Assembly (NCBI RefSeq): GCF_900112415.1
Contig: NZ_FOLV01000004.1
Coordinates: 166,219-230,218, forward strand
Reading direction: 5' to 3'
Length of the DNA stretch: 64,000 nt
Source: Bacillus sp. 491mf
GTDB lineage: Bacteria; Bacillota; Bacilli; Bacillales; Bacillaceae_G
Shown: positions 25,029 through 33,228 of the stretch, piece after piece
How positions within the stretch are numbered: the first letter of the stretch is position 1
Layout of the letters: every line of letters begins with the position of its first letter
Notes under the pieces: generated by a model
Databases searched by the model: none
What the model saw: only the letters and a program-made list of their open reading frames with translations
Told to the model about the DNA's origin: nothing
Program-made: the position numbers and the translations under genes

Positions 25029-25565
25029 TTACAATTGCATATTTTTATAATCACTTTTAAGTATTGCCATAATAATTTCATCCGAGTACTCATCATTATA
25101 ATATAAGGATTGGCGTAAGGTTCCTTCTTTTACAAACCCAACCTTTTCATACGCTCTAATTCCACGTAAATTATGACTAAATACTTCTAACTGTAAACGA
25201 TTTAATTTGAGTTGTTCAAAAACAAAACTTAGAACTCTTTTGATCGCTTCAGTTCCGTATCCTTTTCCTGTTAATGAAATGGAAGCCATCGATATTCTGA
25301 ATCCTGCTCTTTGATTCTCCTCATCGATATCCAAAACCGATAACTCTCCGATCATTTCGTCAGTGCCTTTTAAACAAATAGCGAAATCATAGCGACTTGA
25401 ATCATTATTTATATTGTCTATATGTGTCTTAATTTGCTCTAATGAAAAATTAGGCTTGGTTCCAGTCATATAACGTATTTCTTCATCCATTGTGATTTCT
25501 AATATAGTGGGTGCATCTAACTCACAAAGAGATCTTAAATAAATCCTCTCACTCTCTAGTCTCAT
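25029..25565 (-). CDS. GNAT acetyltransferase, RimJ/RimL type
   Basis: A 178-residue acetyltransferase beginning MRLESERIYLRSLCELD, the start usual for RimJ/RimL-like enzymes, with LTGKGYGTEAIKRVLSFVFE as acetyl-CoA loop and RGIRAYEKVGFVKEG in the last helix-strand part. ATG 25565 has AAGGAGAAAG upstream; the frame is open further 5' but without a ribosome site. Such enzymes acetylate protein N-termini or small amines; substrate unknown. Confidence 0.85.
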   Translation of the reverse strand: MRLESERIYLRSLCELDAPTILEITMDEEIRYMTGTKPNFSLEQIKTHIDNINNDSSRYDFAICLKGTDEMIGELSVLDIDEENQRAGFRISMASISLTGKGYGTEAIKRVLSFVFEQLKLNRLQLEVFSHNLRGIRAYEKVGFVKEGTLRQSLYYNDEYSDEIIMAILKSDYKNMQL

Positions 25566-25698
25566 TTTAACTTTCTCCTTAATCCTAGTAATAACACGTA
25601 TAAATATTCTTAATCTTAATGGAATAAAAGTTCTACTACATCTTTTTTTATAAACAGTCAAACTTTCTTCGATTAACGGTACGACTTTTTAAAGCAGC

Positions 25699-25749
25699 TT
25701 AACTTTGTTTTACAGCAACACGTAAGTATTCAGTCCCTCCTTTAATCAT
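25699..25749 (-). other. Possible 16-codon leader ORF
   Basis: On the minus strand GGAGGAG precedes ATG 25749, which opens MIKGGTEYLRVAVKQS and stop. It sits about 130 bases upstream of the GNAT gene and may be a leader peptide or the start of a degraded gene. The rest of 25750-26084 shows no gene. Confidence 0.25.
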
Positions 25750-26084
25750 ATAAATCTCCTCCAAATTGTTATTTTATGTATTGCTTAAAATATATGAATC
25801 TTACTTCGATATTACATGAACCTTATAATGCTATGATATACCTAAAACAAATAATAAAACTTTTATACATAACAAAATGCACCACCAAATTTCTTGTTAA
25901 TGCTATTAATAATTGCTTTGAATATACATTTTTTCAATTTATGCTGGGTTAGTATTGCTTTTCATTCCACTTTTAAATGAATATGAATTTTGTATATATG
26001 TTCCAATCAAAAAAGCATTTTCAACTAACCTGCACCGTAGGCCAATAAGAACTAAACAACTTTAAAGATACATCACCAAACTAA

Positions 26085-26393
26085 TTGAATCAATTAGACA
26101 TTAGAGGAATCGCATACGGACATATTTCGGGTAATACAGAAGTGAAAATTTACTTTAAGGAAAAGGAAGGGGGAGTAAAAACAACAAAAGTAAGTATAGC
26201 TAACTATATAGAGTCTAATCATTCAAATCGTTATAAAATTTCATGGAAAGATAATAATAAAGTTTCAATAGTAATGAGATTTGAATATGAAACTAAAACG
26301 TTAGAATATAATTTCGAAACTGGAAAAATAAGTGGATATGCTAAAAGAGGGAATAATGGGGATTTTTTAAAATATTATTACGATGAAAAATAA
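26085..26393 (+). CDS. Hypothetical protein or 5'-truncated gene
   Basis: A 102-codon frame whose first possible start is TTG 26085 without any ribosome site. The product alternates charged and beta-strand-like segments (KISWKDNNKVSIVMRFEYE) and has no recognised domain. Its end overlaps the relic at 26387. It may be the truncated remains of a toxin or immunity gene. Confidence 0.35.
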   Translation: MNQLDIRGIAYGHISGNTEVKIYFKEKEGGVKTTKVSIANYIESNHSNRYKISWKDNNKVSIVMRFEYETKTLEYNFETGKISGYAKRGNNGDFLKYYYDEK

Positions 26394-26503
26394 ATGATGA
26401 GATCAAGGAGCTTAAGGCTTCACTTGCGATGAGAAAAGGGAATGGTGGTTCAGGGGAAGACCGTGAGGCTAGTAGGATAATTGAAGTGAAAGGGGAAGAT
26501 TGA
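26387..26503 (+). pseudogene. C-terminal tail of a lost gene (toxin-like position)
   Basis: A frame open from 26387 to TGA 26501 reads DEIKELKASLAMRKGNGGSG then EDREASRIIEVKGED. It has no start and ends 7 bases before a SUKH immunity gene, the place where a toxin C-terminus normally ends. Confidence 0.4.
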
Positions 26504-26509
26504 TTTTTA

Positions 26510-26941
26510 ATGAATGTATTGGCTAATATGAGTAGCATGTATAGGATTGATGTTAGTAGAGCTGCATCTACAGAAGAAGAAATTAAGGAACTTCAGGAAT
26601 TTTCAACAATAGATATACCTATAGAATATATAGATATAATTCGTGTAGGTTCAGATATAGAAATTAATATAGATAATGAAATGTATATTCGTATTTGGGG
26701 AGCTTCGGGTTGTGTAGAATTGAATGAAGCTTATTTTATTCAAAAGTATATTCCAAACTCTCTTGCAATTGGTGATGATGAAGGTGGTAGAACGTTAATA
26801 TATTTTAATGGGAAAAATGGGTTTGGATTATATATAGTTGATTTTAATGATTTAGATGTTGACGAAACTGTATTTGTAGCACCATCAATTCATGATTTAT
26901 TGATTAACAATGTAGGAGTAGAGAAGATAATACCTTATTAA
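26510..26941 (+). CDS. SMI1/KNR4 (SUKH) family immunity protein
   Basis: A 143-residue SUKH protein: EEEIKELQEFSTIDIPIEYI is the N-terminal helix pair, SLAIGDDEGGRTLIYF the core GDDEGG turn, and FVAPSIHDLLINN the final helix. SUKH proteins bind and inhibit toxins delivered by neighbouring cells. It directly follows a relic that may be the end of its cognate toxin. ATG 26510 is weakly preceded by AGGGGAAG; internal ATGs at 26528 and 26537 are possible starts. Confidence 0.8.
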   Translation: MNVLANMSSMYRIDVSRAASTEEEIKELQEFSTIDIPIEYIDIIRVGSDIEINIDNEMYIRIWGASGCVELNEAYFIQKYIPNSLAIGDDEGGRTLIYFNGKNGFGLYIVDFNDLDVDETVFVAPSIHDLLINNVGVEKIIPY

Positions 26942-27172
26942 GGAGATATGTCAGCTATAAAGAATGATGAAAAATCTTAATGTCAAGCAGAAGAGTTGGA
27001 ATGATTACAGTTTGAAAACGTAATCTCATTGAAAAGGGAGACCCTCTTTGGTAAACCACCGAAAGTGTGCCCCATAAGGTGAATTTTTCCTCTGCAGTAT
27101 ACTTATGGCGGTTTAAGGGGAGGTCGGCTCGTTCAATTAGGAAACGGCTTCCATCATCCTTTTATGGCGTCT
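26942..27172. other. Gene-free region with an imperfect inverted repeat
   Basis: AAACCACCG (27053) and GGCGGTTT (27107) with inner CATAAG/CTTATG could form a loose stem. No gene supported. Confidence 0.25.
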
Positions 27173-27388
27173 TTAACTGCTTATTCTCATTCCCCCATTG
27201 ACATGGATTATTTGACCAGTGACATAACTTGAATCATCACTGGCTAAGTATACATACGCTGGGACAAGTTCATACGGCTGACCAGCTCGCTTCATTGGTG
27301 TCCCATATCCAAAACTCATCATTTGTTCAGCTGGAAAACTTGAAGGTATACGACCGTTTTTGGTTAAAAGAGAAAATCTTTCTTTCAT
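27173..27388 (-). pseudogene. Short-chain dehydrogenase (SDR), C-terminal fragment
   Basis: The minus strand encodes the last ~70 residues of an SDR oxidoreductase: [20 protein letters not shown] and [13 protein letters not shown] are the conserved end blocks of glucose-dehydrogenase-like SDRs. The Rossmann NAD(P) motif and the YxxxK active site, about 200 residues, are missing upstream, where a bcr1-like repeat lies. A relic of a full-length gene of about 290 codons. Confidence 0.8.
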
Positions 27389-27448
27389 ACTTGTAACTTT
27401 AGGAGATAATTTGCGTAGTTTTTAAATGATAAATTGCATATAGGGATA

Positions 27449-27510
27449 ATTTCGTTTTGGGGAACAATTAATTTCTTAAGTTGATGGCGATGCGGCAGCA
27501 CCCCTTTAAA
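27449..27510 (-). repeat. bcr1-like repeat, one terminus
   Basis: On the minus strand GGGGTGCTGCCGCATCGCC then ATCAACTTAAGAAATTAATT and CCCCAAAACGAAA match the left end of the fuller copies. It is truncated at the side facing the SDR fragment. Confidence 0.55.
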
Positions 27511-27530
27511 AAATGTTTTAGACTATTAAA

Positions 27531-27616
27531 AGAAAGTATTAGACTGGAGGGAAGTGTTTTTTACAGGTTCCCGTTGCAAGAATACAATTCCTAGTCTAAT
27601 ACTTCTTTTGTTTTTT
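27531..27616 (+). terminator. Hairpin with 12 bp stem, terminator or tiny mobile repeat
   Basis: AAGTATTAGACT (27534) pairs with AGTCTAATACTT (27593), enclosing GGGAA/TTCCC pairs, followed by CTTTTGTTTTTTAT. No matching gene precedes it. From here to 27853 I see no supported gene. Confidence 0.45.
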
Positions 27617-27853
27617 ATATAGCTAAAGGTAAGTATGACGGTACTTAATCTAAAACTATTATTGTATAGATTACCGGTCTTTAGGCGATGCAAAGCTGTT
27701 GTAGTAATAATGTTGAGTCTAATACATTTTTTTAAACGAACAACTCTAATTTTTCCAGAAGTTTCTTTTCTTATTCCATTAAAGACTCTGTATATTGAAC
27801 AGTGAGGGAACTCCTTAGCTGATATAATAGAAGGATAGGTGTAACTGAACCTT

Positions 27854-28051
27854 CTACTTTTTTGTATCAGCAATTTTTTGGGACTTATAAGTGCGAATTA
27901 TACTTGGAACTCCTACAATCATACTGACCATAAAACTCCACATTACATACCGCCAATCTTCAGTGAGTAACGATACTCCTATAAAAAATACCAACTGACC
28001 TAAAAGGGCAAACCACGAAAGTATCCATGCTACCTTTAAATTTTCCTTCAT
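27854..28051 (-). CDS. Small two-helix membrane protein
   Basis: A 65-residue protein with two hydrophobic segments (VAWILSWFALLGQLVFFIGV and YVMWSFMVSMIVGV) and a basic tail. ATG 28051 is preceded by GGAGGTTATGGG, a strong ribosome site; a longer frame upstream lacks one. Family not recognised; similar small YdbT/YrhC-like membrane proteins are frequent in Bacillus. A 17 bp hairpin lies about 160 bases upstream. Confidence 0.65.
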   Translation of the reverse strand: MKENLKVAWILSWFALLGQLVFFIGVSLLTEDWRYVMWSFMVSMIVGVPSIIRTYKSQKIADTKK

Positions 28052-28210
28052 CCCATAACCTCCTCTATCCATTAATAACACATGCGAATTTGGTAAAAAT
28101 TGATAATTTAAGTTTATCATAAGTTTCTTCGACAGAGAACGGAAAGTATTAACAACGCTATTTAACATAGCCAAATAAAAAAGACAATGATGAAAGTTGT
28201 GCAAGTGAAA

Positions 28211-28252
28211 AAGGGTGATACATATTATACATGACTAATATGTATCACCCTT
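28211..28252. repeat. Conserved-loop hairpin 1
   Basis: AAGGGTGATACATATTA pairs exactly with TAATATGTATCACCCTT around the loop TACATGAC. The inner stem and loop recur in the hairpin at 28724 with a different outer stem. Confidence 0.7.
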
Positions 28253-28282
28253 TATCTTTTATGATTTTTTGCTATTTAGGTC

Positions 28283-28612
28283 TTGATAAAAATTGGAGCG
28301 AGTATGTTAACTGGATTAGCAGGGTTCGTAGATATAACATTTGATAACTCAGCGGCTTATATACAGTTTTGGTTACGAAATTTAAGAGATGATAAAACAG
28401 TAATCGTTAAAGCAGCCAGTCAAGCACAGAAAGCAGTAGATTATATTTTAGGAGTTAGCTATAACGAAGCGAATACGAAATGCCTGCTAAGTGCAAGGGT
28501 TAAAATAAAGAGAGAAAGCAAGTACAGGTCGTGTTGTATTCTGTATAGCGGTTACTTATATATCGGGAAAATAAAATGTAAATATACGTTTATAGGATTG
28601 AAAAGGCTTTGA
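28283..28612 (+). pseudogene. ArdC-like antirestriction protein, C-terminal relic
   Basis: The first ~60 codons read as the end of an ArdC/DUF1738 protein: IGASMLTGLAGFVDITFDNS then AAYIQFWLRNL and IVKAASQAQKAVDYILG match the conserved C-terminal blocks of these plasmid and ICE zincin-like proteins. The N-terminal single-strand-DNA-binding part and the HExxH site are absent. After about base 28470 the frame runs into unrelated sequence. A relic of an integrated plasmid or conjugative element. Confidence 0.7.
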
Positions 28613-28723
28613 AGTAGATCAATTAGGTATTGACATAAAGAAAAACGAAAATAAGTCTGTTTAATTTTATTATTCCTTAGCATACGTTATCAAGACCTAA
28701 TTCCAAAAAACACTTAAAATATC

Positions 28724-28765
28724 AAGCCCCTAACATATTATATATGACTAATATGTTAGGAGCTT
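28724..28765 (+). repeat. Conserved-loop hairpin 2 (terminator-like)
   Basis: AAGCCCCTAACATATTA faces TAATATGTTAGGAGCTT (one mismatch) around the loop TATATGAC, then TTATTTTT. It shares the CATATTA-loop-TAATATG core with hairpin 1. Confidence 0.65.
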
Positions 28766-28954
28766 TTATTTTTGGTAATGAGTTTTGAAACTGAATTTGA
28801 ATAGTATTTTTCTCTATTTGGGTAGAAATAAGTAAAGTCCCATAAACGGCCGTTTTGGGTACTTTCCTTAATTCTTTGTAGGTTTAAATTAAAGCTCGAT
28901 CAAAAACATGTATTAGAAACATATAATTTTTCTTATTTAATTAACAGCGGATAG

Positions 28955-29122
28955 GTGTCTGCAAATAAATTATATCAATCAGAAGTTGTCTACAAAGAAA
29001 TATGTGATTCTAAAATTGTTGCGAAACTAGCCGTTGCATACCGAAAGACGAATATAAACCTAGAGTTACAAGAGTTTTTGAAAATAGCGAAAGGCAAGGC
29101 GATGAACACATTTACAAAATGA
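28955..29122 (+). pseudogene. Small ORF, probable relic of a plasmid-type gene
   Basis: GTG 28955 opens 55 codons reading SANKLYQSEVVYKEICDSKI, then AVAYRKTNINLELQEFLKIA, a well-behaved helical sequence. No ribosome site precedes it and it lies between other relics, so I treat it as a fragment of unknown family. The stretch 28766-28954 holds nothing I can support. Confidence 0.35.
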
Positions 29123-29221
29123 CGAGAAAAATGACAAAACTGTAAGAATGCACGAATGTATGTAAGAAAGTTCGATGTTTTCCTTTTTCTTTTTTTATTA
29201 TAGTGAAAAAGAAGAAAGAAG

Positions 29222-29338
29222 ATGACGTTTTCTCAGCTCGCGTTTAAAAACGTTAGTCGAAATATACGTACGTATGCCGCTTATTTTTTAAGTGAAAACG
29301 TCATGTTAGAGGAAGAAACAGTACATTCACATAGTTAA
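29222..29338 (+). pseudogene. BceB/YtsD-type ABC permease, N-terminal relic
   Basis: ATG 29222 with GAAGAAAGAAG upstream opens MTFSQLAFKNVSRNIRTYAA then YFLS, the characteristic start of bacitracin-type FtsX permeases. After 24 codons it changes to ENVMLEEETVHSHS and stops, so all the membrane domains are deleted. A relic of a peptide-antibiotic resistance transporter. Confidence 0.65.
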
Positions 29339-29497
29339 GAAGTAGTTAAGTCCCATTTAAACCTTTTTTCCCATAATAAAATTATAAGCGTACAAGAAGG
29401 TTGGTATTTTTAGATGAGTACAATAATCAAAACTATTCATGTAATGAAGGTATATGGCAATCAGTTAAACACCTTACTATAAAGGAGGGATTTGAAA

Positions 29498-30097
29498 ATG
29501 TCTTTTTCTCAATTCAATATTGATATTTTTCGAGCAATTAATGATTTAGGTAAAAAATATTCATTCCTAAACTCAGCCATGGTATTTTTGGCAGAATATA
29601 TGGTATATATTTTTGGTTTAATTATTATAGCTTATTGGTTTACCGGGTCCAGAAAAAGTAGGATGATGGTTATTCAAGCGATGGTTGCTTTTGTGATTGC
29701 TGAGGTGATTGGAAAAATAGCAGGGAAATTTCATTTGAATTATCAACCGTTTGCAGTATTGCCTGATGTTAATAAACTTGTCGACCATGCTGTAGATAAT
29801 TCATTTCCTAGTGACCATACGATTCTCTTTTTTTCGATTTGTTTTTCGTTTTGGCTTGTTCGTAAAAAGACTGGATGGTTATGGCTTATACTTGCATTTT
29901 GTGTAGCGATCTCTCGTATTTGGGTAGGGGTTCATTATCCTTTTGATGTTGCAATAGGGGCTTTAATAGGATGTGCTTCAGCGTTATTTTCGTATTGGTT
30001 AGTACCAAAATTTTCTTTTATCAAGCAATTGCTTACTCTATATGAAAGAGTAGAGAAACATGTTTTACCATCCAAAAACAAATCAAAGGGATTTTGA
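29498..30097 (+). CDS. PAP2 family phosphatase (BcrC-like), second paralogue
   Basis: A 199-residue membrane protein homologous to the one at 16664-17218: NYQPF at the motif 1 place, SFPSDHT (motif 2) and SRIWVGVHYPFDV (motif 3). Motif 1 has Q where BcrC enzymes have the usual R-D-R arrangement (KFHLNYQPF against YRDRPF), so activity or specificity may differ. ATG 29498 has AAAGGAGGGA 7 bases upstream. It would act at the outer membrane face on undecaprenyl diphosphate or a similar lipid phosphate. A clear terminator is found 160 bases downstream. Confidence 0.83.
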   Translation: MSFSQFNIDIFRAINDLGKKYSFLNSAMVFLAEYMVYIFGLIIIAYWFTGSRKSRMMVIQAMVAFVIAEVIGKIAGKFHLNYQPFAVLPDVNKLVDHAVDNSFPSDHTILFFSICFSFWLVRKKTGWLWLILAFCVAISRIWVGVHYPFDVAIGALIGCASALFSYWLVPKFSFIKQLLTLYERVEKHVLPSKNKSKGF

Positions 30098-30257
30098 GTA
30101 TACAAGTATAAAAGTTAGCGTGAAAGATACAGATGCTGACGACATATATATGGAATGTATTCATGTTGCTCTTTAATTTTTTGTGTTTGTGGATGTGATA
30201 AGCGCCCAGGTTTTAGGCAGTGTTGCGGTTCTCTTTCGTTGCAAAGTAAACGTCAAG

Positions 30258-30303
30258 TAACTCCAAAATATACAATAAAAGTTGATTTTGGAGTTATTTT
30301 TTG
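30258..30303 (+). terminator. Terminator downstream of the second PAP2 gene
   Basis: TAACTCCAAAAT pairs exactly with ATTTTGGAGTTA, followed by TTTTTTG. Confidence 0.8.
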
Positions 30304-30403
30304 TTTGCTTCACTTTTTTTCGGCACTCTACAGCTAGATGGTATTACTGACACGTACAAGTTATCAACAATCTTTATGTTGAAAGAATCTTAACGTATGT
30401 TTT

Positions 30404-30560
30404 GCGCGTTTTGTTGGCGGGGTCTCATGCCCATCAAGCTAAAGCATTGAAATGTCCCCAAAACGAAAATTTTATTATTTTACAGTTAATTATGAGAGTT
30501 CAACTCATTTTTTTCGTTTTAGGGCAACCTATTTCTAAAGTTGATGGGCATGTGACGAGA
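30404..30560 (-). repeat. bcr1-like repeat, full-length, minus orientation
   Basis: Both ends carry CATGCCCATCAA in inverted orientation (30426 and 30552). On the minus strand the interior (CCCTAAAACGAAAAAAATGA ... AACTGTAAAAT ... TTTCGTTTTGGGGACA) follows the copy at 31060 throughout. The name is from memory; the repeat itself is seen directly. Confidence 0.6.
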
Positions 30561-30737
30561 GTTCAAAATGCATTCATTCATATTCACAGATGATATCCTT
30601 TTAGTTGGATTCTTACGCTGAAGCAGCAAGAAATTGTTGTTCTTTGAGCATTAATTTGATTTTTTATGGAAAGATATACTAGTAAGTATACGATTTGAAC
30701 GTTCTATTTTTTAGAGTATAACAGGAGGAGAATGAAT

Positions 30738-31007
30738 ATGTCGGAAATTGAAGTAGGCGAAATCTTTACCCTTAGCGATGAGAGTAATGAAGAGCAGGAA
30801 GTTGAAGTGCTCGGAACGATGAATGTCGAAGGAGCAGAATACATTGCTGTTGGCTTTGTAGAAGACATTCAAACGGAAACAGAGGAAGACATTGATATCT
30901 TCTTTTTAAAAGTAGAAGAAGATGGTGAATTCGCATACATTGAGAGTGACGGGGAATTTGAAAAAGTATCAGCTGCGTTTGAGAAAATTATGGACGAACA
31001 AGAATAA
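30738..31007 (+). CDS. DUF1292 domain protein (YrzB-like)
   Basis: An 89-residue very acidic protein: EVGEIFTLSDESNEEQEVEV, then YIAVGFVEDIQ and FFLKVEEDGEFAYIESDGEF match the DUF1292 family, small proteins of unknown function common in Firmicutes. ATG 30738 is placed 10 bases from AGGAGG; ATG 30732 in the same frame is very close to it. It lies between two inverted bcr1-like repeats and has its own terminator. Confidence 0.85.
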   Translation: MSEIEVGEIFTLSDESNEEQEVEVLGTMNVEGAEYIAVGFVEDIQTETEEDIDIFFLKVEEDGEFAYIESDGEFEKVSAAFEKIMDEQE

Positions 31008-31016
31008 TATTGGTTG

Positions 31017-31057
31017 GACACAAGAGGCGGATGCATATCTGCCCTCTGTTTTTGTAT
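31017..31057 (+). terminator. Terminator of the DUF1292 gene
   Basis: AGAGGCGGAT faces ATCTGCCCTCT with small irregularities around GCAT, followed by GTTTTTG. Confidence 0.7.
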
Positions 31058-31059
31058 AT

Positions 31060-31213
31060 AGGGGTACCGCCCCCGCACCTATCAACTTAAGAAATTAATT
31101 GTTTCCTAAAACGAAAAAATGAGCCTAATTCTCATGAATAGCTGTAAAAAGGTAAAGTTTCGTTATGGGGGATGTATCAAAATATTAGCTTGATGGGTAT
31201 ACGGCAGGACCTC
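31060..31213 (+). repeat. bcr1-like repeat, full-length, plus orientation
   Basis: About 154 bases with inverted ends: GGGGTACCGCCCCCGCACC then TATCAACTTAAGAAATTAAT at the left, and TAGCTTGATGGGTATACGGC then AGGACCTC at the right. Size, ends and restriction to this group of bacteria fit bcr1. Confidence 0.6.
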
Positions 31214-31250
31214 TATTTTTTAAAAAACAGAACAAATCTATATAATGAAT

Positions 31251-31291
31251 AAATCTCCAATATACTATATGTCTAAGTATGTTGGAGATTT
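31251..31291. repeat. Conserved-loop hairpin 3 (terminator of the isochorismatase-like gene)
   Basis: AAATCTCCAATATACT faces AGTATGTTGGAGATTT (one G-U) with loop ATATGTCTA. The central part resembles hairpins 1 and 2. It lies 50 bases past the end of the minus-strand gene at 31344. Confidence 0.6.
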
Positions 31292-31343
31292 GATTTTAAA
31301 GCGTTTTTCAGAAAATGAGTCTATAAATTCATATTAAGTTATC

Positions 31344-31979
31344 TTACTTGCTAAGCTCTCTTTGAGCTCCTCTATAGCTTCCGATGATATTTTGATAACC
31401 AGGAAGATGTTTAGCAAGTAAGGCTCCAAAGCCTTCGACGTCATTTCGCCAGTCACGCTGTAATTCTGCTGCAACGCTAAACCAGTTCATTAATTGGACC
31501 CCTCCATGAGCCATACGCATAAGGGCAGCATCTGCAACTTGTTTATTAAAAGTTCCTGATGCATCGGTTACAACGAACACCTCATACCCCGCGCTTACAG
31601 CAGATAGTGCTGGGAACGCAACACAAACATCAATAACAACTCCTGCGATAATTAGTTGTTTTTTACCTGTTGCTTCAATGGCTTTAACAAATTCTTCATT
31701 GTCCCATGCGTTAATTTGTCCAGGCCGAGCTATTTTTGGCGCGCCAGGAAAGAGCTCAACCAATTCTTGCATTAGTGGGCCATTAGGTCCGTCTTCAAAA
31801 CTTGTTGTTAAAATAACTGGTAAATCAAAAAACTTAGCGATATTAGCAAGAGCCAAAACATTATTTTTGAATTCATCAACACCATAGTCACGCACTAGGC
31901 CGGAAATAAGACCAGTTTGATGATCTACTAGAAGAACGGCGGCATCATTTTGGGAAAGACGAGAATAGAGATCAGACAT
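31344..31979 (-). CDS. Isochorismatase-family cysteine hydrolase, YcaC-like
   Basis: A 211-residue hydrolase: AVLLVDHQTGLISGL carries the catalytic Asp, KIARPGQINAW the Lys region and IAGVVIDVCVAFPALSA the nucleophilic Cys. The layout (FEDGPNGPLMQELVELFPGA) is that of YcaC-type enzymes, whose substrate is not established. ATG 31979 has AAAGGAGG 8 bases upstream. It is followed on the minus strand by a hairpin; the FMN reductase gene lies upstream in the same direction, 200 bases apart. Confidence 0.87.
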   Translation of the reverse strand: MSDLYSRLSQNDAAVLLVDHQTGLISGLVRDYGVDEFKNNVLALANIAKFFDLPVILTTSFEDGPNGPLMQELVELFPGAPKIARPGQINAWDNEEFVKAIEATGKKQLIIAGVVIDVCVAFPALSAVSAGYEVFVVTDASGTFNKQVADAALMRMAHGGVQLMNWFSVAAELQRDWRNDVEGFGALLAKHLPGYQNIIGSYRGAQRELSK

Positions 31980-32178
31980 TTTATAATCCTCCTTTAATTC
32001 ATGTAATAGAAGAAAGTTTATATATCGGGAAATTTACGTTAAACTCCTTTGTTTGTTACAATTCGTTTATGATTAAATGGATTGTTGACATTGGTTTATC
32101 TATAAATTTATAAAGTGTCAATAGTATTTTTAACAATGAAAAATCATCATAAAAAATACTTAATGCGGTATTTTTTAG

Positions 32179-32739
32179 TTAATCTAGAACAGGAGTGTGG
32201 TCGATCCAATGAATAAATTTTTGTAAATAATGCTGAAGATATTGTTTTGTTTTTTCGTCAGTAAGCACTTTCTGATCGGAGTCAATCTTTTCATGTACTT
32301 GCGAAATCAGTACTTTTTGAAATGGAAGAACATGAGCTTGCATGGCTTCTAGTATTTGTCTGATTTGGATTTGAGCAAAGGCAGTCCCTAAGCCCCCAGG
32401 AGTTGCTCCAATTAAGCCAACCGGTTTTCTATTAAGAACGGAGGATTCCCGAGGTCTTGATGCCCAGTCCAATGCATTTTTTAGTGCGCCTGGAATTCCA
32501 GAATTGTACTCTGGACTTACGATAATGATACCGTCAACATCCTGAATAGCAGATTTAAATGATGTTATTGTTTCTAGAGCACCGCCAATTTCTAAATCTT
32601 CGTTAAACAAGGGAAGAGCGTTTATTTCAATCCAGCGAAATTGAGCAGTATTACTCATATCTGTCAATGATTGGGCAATGATTCGATTATAAGAATTTTC
32701 TCGTAAACTTCCACAAATAAGGCCAATGGTTTTGGGCAT
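32179..32739 (-). CDS. NADPH-dependent FMN reductase
   Basis: A 186-residue flavodoxin-like reductase: GLICGSLRENSYNR binds the FMN phosphate and VSPEYNSGIPGALKNALDWA contacts the isoalloxazine; GATPGGLGTAFAQIQIR is the next family block. Such enzymes reduce flavins, quinones, azo compounds or chromate. ATG 32739 is preceded by AAGGAGGAAA; an upstream in-frame ATG has no such site. Likely expressed with or just before the isochorismatase-like gene. Confidence 0.87.
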   Translation of the reverse strand: MPKTIGLICGSLRENSYNRIIAQSLTDMSNTAQFRWIEINALPLFNEDLEIGGALETITSFKSAIQDVDGIIIVSPEYNSGIPGALKNALDWASRPRESSVLNRKPVGLIGATPGGLGTAFAQIQIRQILEAMQAHVLPFQKVLISQVHEKIDSDQKVLTDEKTKQYLQHYLQKFIHWIDHTPVLD

Positions 32740-33228
32740 ACAGATTTCCTCCTTGTTTGCACTCACCTTTCAAGATACTATGTCCTATTTCATCACTCCT
32801 ATAATAGAATACGTACAAGTCCATTGTACAATTATTTTCCTTTTATTAGTAAGTGATGAATTTATTTCTCAACAAAGATAGTTAATATGTATAGATTTCT
32901 AATTATGTTTGGAACTTAAATCAAAAAAACTTCAATAATTTAAGACTCTTACGAGAAAAACTCCATAAAAAAGTAATAAAACATGCTCATCAACTTAAGG
33001 ATTCAGAATTATCCTGAAAAAAAATAGCTTCTCTTTTCTTATTCCTTGAGGAAGGAGAATTATTTCAGTAATATTTAAAATTTATGGGACTATTATACTT
33101 TTTGCTTGATTTTTATAAAACCCTCCCTCTAGTATAAACATATAAATCTAGTTATTACCATTTTTTCAATTTAATGATAAATAATTAGGTTTATTTGATA
33201 AAGTTTATAAAAAATAGGAGGGATATGT
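32740..33228. other. Intergenic region with a bcr1-like terminus
   Basis: Between divergent genes. At 32984-33000 GCTCATCAACTTAAGGATTC matches the left end of the bcr1-like repeats; the rest is AT-rich leader sequence of the esterase gene. No gene supported. Confidence 0.4.

Noticed and set aside
27526-27873. 115-codon minus-strand frame
   Set aside because: It crosses a terminator hairpin, has no ribosome site and reads as low-complexity sequence.
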